A stretch of DNA of 64,000 bases from Symsagittifera roscoffensis (Eukaryota; Xenacoelomorpha; Acoela; Convolutidae). Location: assembly GCF_963678635.1 (NCBI RefSeq), contig NC_087066.1, positions 3,410,485 through 3,474,484 of the forward strand, written 5' to 3'. Shown piece after piece: positions 57,113 to 64,000 of the stretch. The notes beneath the pieces were generated by a model. That model worked only from the letters and a program-made list of their open reading frames with translations, ran no database searches and was not told where the DNA came from. The position numbers and the translations under genes were made by a program. Numbering within the stretch: the stretch's first letter is position 1; each line of letters opens with the position of its first letter.

Positions 57113-57411
57113 CTCACAATACGGGGAGTGGGTGATTGTGATTCAGGAGCCGTGAGTTTTCAAATTAAGAAATAAAAGCGTTTTAGTTACTTTTTGAAAT
57201 ATCATCATTTTTTTTTAATGGAACTCTATTTCTTAGACGCTGAAGGGCAGTTGTTATTAAAAGTTTCACTCATGAAGACACCTGTATAACAAGTTTATCC
57301 AAGGTGGTGATGATTGTTTTCATTCAGATAGCCAAAGCTACCATATCAAGGTCACTGCCTAAGCATGGACACAGCACGTCAATCACTTTTGAATATATAA
57401 TTCAAAATAAC

Positions 57412-57423
57412 CCCCCCCCCCCC
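57412..57423 (+). repeat. Poly-C run
   Basis: Twelve consecutive C bases, one of several such tracts (also 7133-7145, and G at about 50532). Confidence 0.7.
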
Positions 57424-57534
57424 GTGTAAAATAAATATACAAACTGTATAGGGTCCGCAGAGTTCACGCATTCGGTATCAAAACTCTCTACATATCGCAA
57501 AGGTATTTCAGATGTTAGTCTACAATAAATATTA

Positions 57535-57608
57535 GGGCAGCATGGCCTAACGGATACGGCGTCTGACATCGAATCAGAAGATTGGTGGTTCAAATCCCTC
57601 TGTGGGCG
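57535..57608 (+). tRNA. Second tRNA-Arg-like sequence, probable pseudogene
   Basis: Nearly the same as 57040-57112, but the anticodon loop is CATCGAA: position 33, normally U, is A. The T arm is 'ggtggttcaaatccctc'. The 5' GGGCAGC and 3' TGGGCG ends do not pair. The two copies are direct repeats about 495 bp apart, within the cluster of motif-packed elements. Confidence 0.45.
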
Positions 57609-57833
57609 ACTTTTTATTATTAAATCTTGCGCGGTTTTTGAGCGGTTTTTTTAGATAAACCGCTCAAAACCGTTCAAATCTTGCGCGGTTTTTGAGCGGT
57701 TTTTTTAGATAAACCGTTCAAAAACCGCTCAAACCGCTTATTTTGAAGCAAGATTTTGAGCGTAATTGTCTAAAAAAACCGCTCAAACCGCTCAAATCTT
57801 GCTTCAAATTAGGTGAAAAATCTCGACTCGGGC
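57609..57833. mobile_element. Element filled with GAGCGGTTT repeats, right cluster
   Basis: 'ttgcgcggtttttgagcggt' and 'ttagataaaccg(c/t)tcaaaa' alternate twice, then 'aaaccgctcaaaccgctcaa' follows. It ends at 'tctcgactcgggc', the inverted form of the terminal motif at 56764. The two clusters may be the two halves of one element (56764-57833) interrupted by the tRNA-like region. Confidence 0.65.
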
Positions 57834-57940
57834 ATCTGTGTACGTGCATTGTGATTGGAAGCCCACAACGACAGCAGCTAGAAAAAGTTCTTGTTTTATG
57901 AGCACAAATGTTGAACTGTTTACGTTGTTATAGCCACCCG

Positions 57941-58429
57941 CACTGACAAAAATAGATTAAGATCAATTTTAGTGTGAAAAAAGCATGTAGATTAAATTTA
58001 AATCTATTTTACTACAAAAAGTACAAAAATTAAAAAGAAAATTTAAAGATTGATTAGGCTCAATTAAAAATTTATTTAAAATGATATTAAAGACCAGCTT
58101 AACAAATTGAAACAAACCGATTTTAAATCAAACTAAATTAATTTTTCTAGTATTAATTTGTTTTTATATTTTCGGGGGAATTGATTTAAAACGAATTAAA
58201 ATTAGATTCAGATTGATTTAAGTTAGGTTGAGATAAATTAAACTGAGTTCGAAAATCTATTCAAATCGTTTTGAATCGATTTTGTAGACAGTCAAATCGA
58301 TCCAAACGTTTCAAGAAAGATCGATTTAGTTCGATTTAAATCCTTTTAAGTACGTAAATTGTCCCTTGTTGATCAATTTGGGTCGATTTAAAATCAAGTT
58401 AAATAAATCCAAAACCATTTTTGTCAGTG
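57941..58429. mobile_element. TIR element filled with AATCGATTTAAATC-type motif
   Basis: A perfect 13-bp TIR: CACTGACAAAAAT at the left, ATTTTTGTCAGTG at the right, 489 bp apart. The interior is made of many variants of 'gatttaaatc', 'aatcgattt' and 'aaattaaa', mostly palindromic. No open frame. No clear target duplication. Confidence 0.7.
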
Positions 58430-59465
58430 AAGCACTAATTTTTTTTTTGAAAACTCCACTTTCTGATTTTGATAGCCGCCTGAAAGTTATCTGCCTCTTT
58501 CATTTTTGAAGCGCCTTAAGTGAAACTAATTAGCTCCTTATCTGAACTATCTCACTTGAGACCATTTTTTTAAGCTTTCAGCTAGGTTTGTAGGCATTTG
58601 CAGATTTTAAACTTTGCCTAAAAACCTGGGATTCCAGCCCTGGTTCCTACCAAATTTCTTTGATGACCAGCCCTGGACTCTTAGACCGACCCAGGAAAGC
58701 CAGGGTAACTCTTGCAAACTTTGACCTGGTTTTTCCCCTGGGCAGGTAACCCGGGAACTCATCATTGTTCCAACTGCCAAAGTTTGAAACAACTTGAACG
58801 CAAGCAAAGCTTGAAGATTGAGATTCTTATCAGCTAAAGCCAATAGGAGAGTTGCAAATAAATACTTTCCGACAGAATTGATTAAAAAGAGCAATCTGCA
58901 AATTTTGAGCAATTTCTACATGTAAACTTGAACTTTTAGGTGACATTGAGACATACTTTTATCTCAAAATTTAGATTTTGCTTGTAAAAGTGGTCTGAAA
59001 TAGATCATTAGCTATTTTAGATAGTTTTATATTCTAATTATAAGTAATTTTAATTTACTAATTGTGTAATTGTATTTTCACCAATGGATTTTGTTTGAGG
59101 GAAGACGCCTTTTTTTCTGGGATTCGACCCCCTGCCGACCCAAAGGGTCCCCCTTTAGACTAACTTGCATTAAAAATATTAACCAAAACGTTCTTTTTAA
59201 TGCTGTGGGAGAGCAGAGCTCGGAAATCAATTTAATCAACCTAAACATAAGGTGGACAAGTTTTTTGAAAAGCCGCCTCCCGCCCCTCGTGATAAGCTTA
59301 GATCCGCCAATGTGTATTTTAGCTCAAACACCATATATTTTGAGAGGCTGATTCCTCACAGCGGCATCTTTCCCATCATGATTTTATCTGACAAAATTTC
59401 CGCGGTGCAGAAAAGGAGCTCATGGCATGCTCCAAAACGTGGACTGATATGTGGCTTTCTCCTTT
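58430..59465. other. Spacer before the LTR element
   Basis: No gene. 58615-58760 repeats 'ccagccctgg' and 'cccaggaaagccaggg' words. 58853-58905 is a partial end of the 49703/50271 TIR element. The frames at 59070-59351 and 59252-59527 run into the LTR and have no motif. Confidence 0.4.
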
Positions 59466-59800
59466 TGGCTCCGTACGGATATTATAGTAAAAAATCCATT
59501 GATGCTGAAAGAAGTTACGTGCAATAATCACCAGTTGGAACTTATACCTATTTTGAACATAGCTTAACTTGTTATAACATATAGAAGTCTGATGATTAGA
59601 TAAGTACCTATTTATACGTAATGACATATGTACTAGTTCCTATAAGGCACTGTCTCTCAAATGATCGAGGTCAGTGGCAGCCTGACTTAAACATAGAGAG
59701 TTAAATTTAAGTTATAATCTTTCCTGTCTTATTCTCAACAAGCATAGAAGTTTCCAATTCAACATAGTTTATATCTCACCTATCGGATGAGGGTATAACA
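59466..59800 (+). repeat. 5' LTR
   Basis: Starts TGGCTCCGTACGG and ends GAGGGTATAACA, thus TG...CA. It is about nine-tenths identical to 63301-63633 by eye. It contains a TATA-like 'tatttatacgta' at about 59607. Confidence 0.85.
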
Positions 59801-59802
59801 TG

Positions 59803-60460
59803 GCACAGCTCTAGCTCTCGGTTTTCCATTATTCTGGCAAAAGCTTCCACAGAACCACCAACTGAGTGGGAAATTTGGAACCAGCAGTTAATTCTGGGGA
59901 TAATTGCAAAACATGGAATTAACTTACACAACCTACTCGGACCACCACCAATAATTCGCAAAGCCCAAAAGCCGGGGTATGAACTACCAATAACAGGTGA
60001 AACAAATACACAGGTTAGAGACCAAGACCTACGAAACCAAGAAAAACGCGTTCAATGGGAAAATCAGTGTCAACTCCTAGACAACCCTGGGACCACTGTG
60101 TACGGTGTGTCGTGGGAAGAAGCAGACATGAAAATTCGGAGTTACATTTTTTTGTGCCTAGGTACTGAAAGTCAAAGACGAGTGAGTCAATATTACCCTA
60201 AGCTAAAGATACAAAAAAAGACGAGGGATTTTTGGGATCGACTACAAACATTGTTCGAAAAAAGCGAAGAATATAAAAGTTGACGGTTATGAGGTTTTCA
60301 CATACAAACACGAAAAAACAAAAACATTAGCAGAATTTCACTGTGGATTCACAGAACTCGTGGTAAAGTGCAATTTTAAATGTACAGCATGCAATGATGA
60401 AGAACTCGAGGCTGAAATATTCAGAGAGCAAATATGTCTAACGACGAGGGAAAAATAATC
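59803..60460 (+). pseudogene. gag: gag, frameshifted
   Basis: Capsid-type reading frame beginning in the leader (RFSIILAKASTEPPTEWEIW). It continues through a Trp-rich matrix-like part and the capsid-like TRDFWDRLQTLFEKS. A stop after KS at 60283 is bypassed by a frame change to VDGYEVFTYKHEKTKTLAEF. The latter ends in a block typical of gypsy capsids (FREQICLTTREK, then SSDLIAEQIIDYADRRERG in another frame up to 60540). A Gly/Arg stretch (RGGRGRGG) follows at about 60650. No CCHC zinc knuckle remains. No in-frame ATG is obvious at the start. Confidence 0.7.
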
Positions 60461-60715
60461 TGCTAGCAAGCAGCGACCTAATCGCCGAGCAAATAATAGA
60501 CTACGCAGATAGACGCGAGAGAGGTCTCAAAATTCAAGCACATAACTAAAAGCAGGGAACTTCCGGCATGAAAAGTAGTAACACAAACGTACAATCGGTG
60601 CCGGTCAATTTTGTACAAAAAAGGGGCAGCTACAAAGCTCAATAGCGAGGTGGACGTGGTCGAGGAGGAATGGCACAAAGAAGCGGCACCAATTACCCGT
60701 CAGGGACAATATCTT
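60461..60715 (+). pseudogene. gag 3' remnant ending at the internal deletion
   Basis: Gag C-terminal text is broken by stops, then a Gly/Arg-rich stretch and TNYPSG. At about 60710 the sequence jumps straight into the segment that precedes integrase in gypsy polyproteins. Confidence 0.55.
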
Positions 60716-61500
60716 ACTGTATGGCGATAGAGTCGTTATTCCCAAACAGCAAAGATTTACACTAATGGACGCGCTATATTTGACCCATACAGGTCATAGA
60801 GGCATTGTACAAGCGGCTAATCATGTGTGGTATTCCTACTTACACCGCGATGTTGTGACCACCGCTCAAAATTGCAAGAATTGCCGCAATAAGTGTAAGA
60901 ATCTTAAAGCTATCTCCGGCAAAAAACACTACACACTACTCGACGCGGTGGTTGAAACTAACAAAGAAAACCGATTGGATTTCTCGGGTCCATTACCAAA
61001 CAAAAACCGAAAAGAAATCTATATCCTCGTAGGAGTAGATCATTTCTCGCGTTTTCCTTATACAAAGGTGGTAACAGATAACAAAGGATACAAGCATTCG
61101 TTTTATGCAAAATCATATAGTAAATCTTGGTGTGCCACGTAAAATTCGATGCGATCAAGCCCAAGGCTTTTGGGCTCAAAACTTCCTAATATATTGCAAA
61201 ACTAATACTATCAATTTAAAGTGCTCACCAGTGGATGACCACAGTGCAATGGGTATGGTAGAACGACTCACTAGAACCCTGAAATCAAGATTAGCAAACA
61301 TGAAAATCGATAAAACAAACAAACCATTTAAACTTGCATCAGATGTTGCCGAACTGATTAGGACACTCCGCATAACGCCAAACGCAACTACAAAAGCAAT
61401 CCCTTCCCAAACTTGTTTTGGCAGAAAAGTAAACACGCCATTGAGTAACCTTAGTACGTCGCCAAAACTCTCAAATCTGTCATGGGAAAACACTAACTAA
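60716..61500 (+). pseudogene. int: Integrase, one frameshift
   Basis: Retroviral-type integrase that inserts element cDNA. The zinc-binding HHCC part is visible: LTHTGHRGIVQAANHVW, YLHRDV, then NCKNCRNKC. The catalytic core has all three acids: Asp in NRLDFSGPL, Asp in RKIRCDQAQGFWA, and Glu in MGMVERLTRTLKSRL. The second half is shifted by one frame at about 61105-61141, so the full protein is not made. Core blocks otherwise look well kept. The start is set by the conserved lead-in (YGDRVVIPKQQRF). Confidence 0.82.
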
Positions 61501-63170
61501 GCTGTCATGTTTAGATGAAAAAATAACTAACGAAACCGGCATTACCGGCGGAGGCTATCTGGGACCGGGAGAGGAATAGTTAGGACGAGGTTGACTTGTT
61601 ATACAGGGACACAGTAACAACGAAACCGAGGAACCACGAGTACTTGCCTGAATCTACCTTCAATCCCGCTTCAACTAAAAACATCACGGCCACGGACAAC
61701 CAGCAACGCACAATGGACAGTACTCAGAGCCCACAAGGCAACCCGTGGAAACAACATGCTAAAATCCAACCAGACTCTAGATCAAAAACGGATGCAATCA
61801 AACTGGCAAGCAGCGATGAGGAGTTTGACCAACAACTACTCAAAAAGTTCCCAATATGTGCGCATCTACCGACATCCATTAAACATTAAGATTTAAAAAA
61901 GTTAAAACTGTCATTTCTAAGTGAAATCAGCTACAACTTAGTAAAATTAAAAACACGTAAACCATTTAGACCACTTACAAAACAAGAGGAACAGAAACTC
62001 AAGAGAGCACCACTAATCTTTCTAAAAGACGATTCCAAGGTCCAGCACACCAAACAAATCATCAAACGGGACTTTGGTTGGAACAATTTGCTAGAAAAGC
62101 GGGAACAATTGAAAGAAAAATCAAAAAACCCTGGGACATTTGGGGCACAACTCCAAGTTTTGAAAATGGGTCAATAATAAATTACCATCCACGCACTGCG
62201 TGGATAAGAGAGGACAGCAAGCAGCCGCGAGTAATTAGGCAAGATCGCCTCGCCTTCATACCGGATCCAAGGGTCTATGGAAAATGTACGCCGGCGGCTT
62301 TGAAAAATTTTGTGGCCTATAAATCTTTACCACGAGCCAAACCACGTGTTTCAGGGAAAGGGGCTACCGACCAAAACACCACTGAGGAGGGAACAACCAC
62401 GAGTCCCAAACGATCACCTCCGAAGCCGATTCAGGAAGTCATCCAACAATCATTAAATCGAAAAGCCTTGGGACCTCAAAAACTACTCAGAACATTTACC
62501 AGCAGACCCAAATCCCAAATCAACACAACGAGCAAAACAACAAGCCAGAGACACTACCACACCTTGCCAGAAACAAACGAGATCATCAGGTAAAATGAGC
62601 CCCTAAAAGAAACCAAAGGTCGATCTAACGAAGGTCCAATTCGAGTGTGACACCTCAATTTCTTTATCTTCCGATACAGACAATGATCGCAAAACGCCAT
62701 CACCAAAAAAACCAGCCGCAAAGAGAATCGATATCAAAGGCACACCAGTGCAAAAATCCCCGGAAATCAGACGATCATCGAGACCAAGGAAAAGTGCACT
62801 AGCTACGAAGCTAGGCAACCCAATCCAAATTGGCCAAATTTCGAACTCTATCGAACCACTTTTAGTAGCAAACATCAAACACACAGCAACCAACATCAGC
62901 TTGGCAAACATGGTGGCCGACAAAACAGCAGATAGCGTCCCATCGCCACAAATTTCATCAACACCAGAAAGTACGCGAGATGCAGGTAAAAGCGACAACT
63001 CGCCACAATTTAAACCAAACTCCCGGTATGTTCTCGACATACCAAGGACAACGGAGGAATCATTCAGCAAAAACTTTGAGGAAGCTATAAACATCCTGCA
63101 TTCTATTTCACCGGTTCGAGGAATTTCGATGACGTTTCAACCAGAAAAAGAACGTATCACTGAAGTGTAA
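61501..63170 (+). pseudogene. Post-integrase region, several open blocks
   Basis: Three hydrophilic open blocks, 61596-61889, 62078-62593 and about 62610-63170, are separated by stops and frame changes. They are rich in Lys, Ser, Pro, Thr and Asn. The last carries SPEIRRSSRPRKSALATKLG, which resembles the short basic motif at the end of many gypsy pol proteins (RRS.R.R...LG). No signal peptide, membrane anchor or cysteine pattern of an envelope protein is seen. Best read as the integrase C-terminal extension or an extra accessory frame. Confidence 0.5.
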
Positions 63171-63287
63171 AATAAAACCGAACCACAAGTTACTACACAC
63201 ACGGATGATGATACAACAGTGATGGAGGCCACCAAAGACACTGAAAAGAAAAACAAGAGGGAGGAAAATTGATATATACAATTATTC

Positions 63288-63300
63288 AAAAAGTGGGAAA
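63288..63300 (+). promoter_or_regulatory. Polypurine tract
   Basis: 'aaaaagtgggaaa' directly before the TG of the right LTR, the usual site of plus-strand priming. Confidence 0.65.
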
Positions 63301-63633
63301 TGCTATCCGTACGAATATTATAGTAAAACATCCATTAATGAAGATACAAGTTACGTGCAATAATCACCAGTTGGAACTTATACTTAGTATAGACAAGCTT
63401 AACTTGTTATAACATTTAGAAGTCTGATGATTAAATAAGTACCTATTTATACGTATTGACATATGTACTAGTTCCTATAAGGCACTGTCTCTCAAAGGAT
63501 CGAGGTCAGTGTCAGCCAGACTTAAACATAGAGAGTTTAATTTAAGTTTTTATCTTTCTTGTCTTTCTCAACTAGCATAGAAGTTTTCATTTCAACATAG
63601 TTCATATCTCACCTATCTGATGAGGGTATAACA
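63301..63633 (+). repeat. 3' LTR
   Basis: Starts TGCTATCCGTACG and ends GAGGGTATAACA. Matches the left LTR over its length, with scattered substitutions and small indels. Confidence 0.85.
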
Positions 63634-64000
63634 GGCTTAAAGAGACTAAACAAAGCTCCATCACTTGGTAAACTCTGAAATTTCAATACTATGCATCACC
63701 GAGGCCCTTGGAGTATGCAGAGTTAAGCGATTCCTATCTACCAAAAAAGTACCAATTTTTGCCTGGTCCAGCAATCTGTTATTGCAACACCGACAACTGG
63801 AGTCAGCGCTGGCTCACGTGAACTCTTTTTTTTTGTAAAAACTATTAAAATACGGGTACTTTCAATCTTTTTTCTAGCTTATTCTAAACGGGAAAATGCA
63901 CCGTTTTAGAATCCTTTTGCGAATATGAAACTGCTCCTCTTTGAAAAAAAAGTGTCATCGTTATGTTTATGGAACAAGAAAATACTTATGAACACTTGAT
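63634..64000. other. Right edge of window, nothing recognised
   Basis: No open frame of note, no tRNA arms and no repeat shared with the rest of the window. Confidence 0.4.

Larger units (their letters stand above)
59466..63633 (+). mobile_element. Defective Ty3/gypsy-like LTR retrotransposon
   Basis: Two LTRs of about 334 bp flank gag, integrase and a long post-integrase region on the plus strand. Protease, reverse transcriptase and RNase H are missing: the Gly/Arg-rich end of gag at about 60700 meets the lead-in to integrase (NILLYGDRVVIP). Frameshifts interrupt both genes. A primer-binding-site-like 'tggcacagctctagctct' follows the left LTR directly, and a polypurine tract 'aaaaagtgggaaa' precedes the right LTR. 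I see no matching 5-bp target duplication at the outer ends. The element class rests on gene order and the integrase motifs. Confidence 0.85.

Noticed and set aside
57040-57608. Two functional tRNA-Arg genes
   Set aside because: Anticodon stems are good, but acceptor stems do not pair and the second copy lacks U33.
59570-59800. Shorter LTR starting at TGTTATAACA
   Set aside because: Homology between the two LTRs extends about 100 bp further upstream, to the TG that follows the polypurine tract in the right copy.
62603-63094. 163-codon minus-strand frame with membrane-like stretches
   Set aside because: Antisense shadow of the post-integrase frame of the LTR element, which has the better composition.

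Overview
The window is animal (metazoan, probably invertebrate) nuclear DNA. It is AT-rich and intron-bearing, with GT-AG and one GC-AG intron, full of homopolymer T/A runs and dominated by repeats. The recognisable genes are animal-type: a troponin C/calmodulin-like EF-hand protein, CTF8, a THUMPD1/Tan1-like tRNA acetylation adaptor and two CBR1-type carbonyl reductases. I cannot place the phylum from sequence alone.

Layout. 1-31 kb holds the genes. An EF-hand gene (3781 to 1911, minus) and a CTF8 gene (4168-4632, plus) diverge from a 386-bp shared upstream region. A conserved-looking gene that I could not name has its two firm exons at 7382-7871 and 8184-8688. A three-exon THUMPD1 homologue lies at 11709-13466. 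Two four-exon carbonyl reductase paralogues sit in tandem at 20823-26062 and 27516-30314. Between and inside these genes lie a ~165-bp satellite-like array (5.9-6.6 kb, recurring at 14.4-15.6 and 44.3-45.2 kb), a second degenerate array (9.4-10.9 kb) and several tRNA-derived SINE-like repeats.

31-43 kb shows no gene I can defend, only dispersed repeats. 43.8-48.3 kb is a large inverted repeat whose right arm is split by a 5'-truncated, decayed non-LTR retrotransposon. 48.5-49.3 kb is a foldback element. 49.7-50.8 kb holds two adjacent copies of a terminal-inverted-repeat (TIR) element.

51-58.4 kb is the most unusual part. It is a cluster of TIR-bounded elements whose interiors are packed with one short motif each: TAATCGATTATAAT-type palindromes, GAGCGGTTT, TGTCCAGACTTT, or AATCGATTTAAATC. 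One copy has a tandemly amplified end and carries a nested MITE. Two tRNA-Arg-like sequences are embedded here.

59.5-63.6 kb is a Ty3/gypsy-like LTR retrotransposon with both LTRs, a frameshifted gag and integrase, and no protease, reverse transcriptase or RNase H.

The protein-coding genes do not form a pathway. The two reductases are the only related pair, and they carry the clearest evolutionary signal: two tracts of near-identity separated by strongly diverged exons, as expected from gene conversion.
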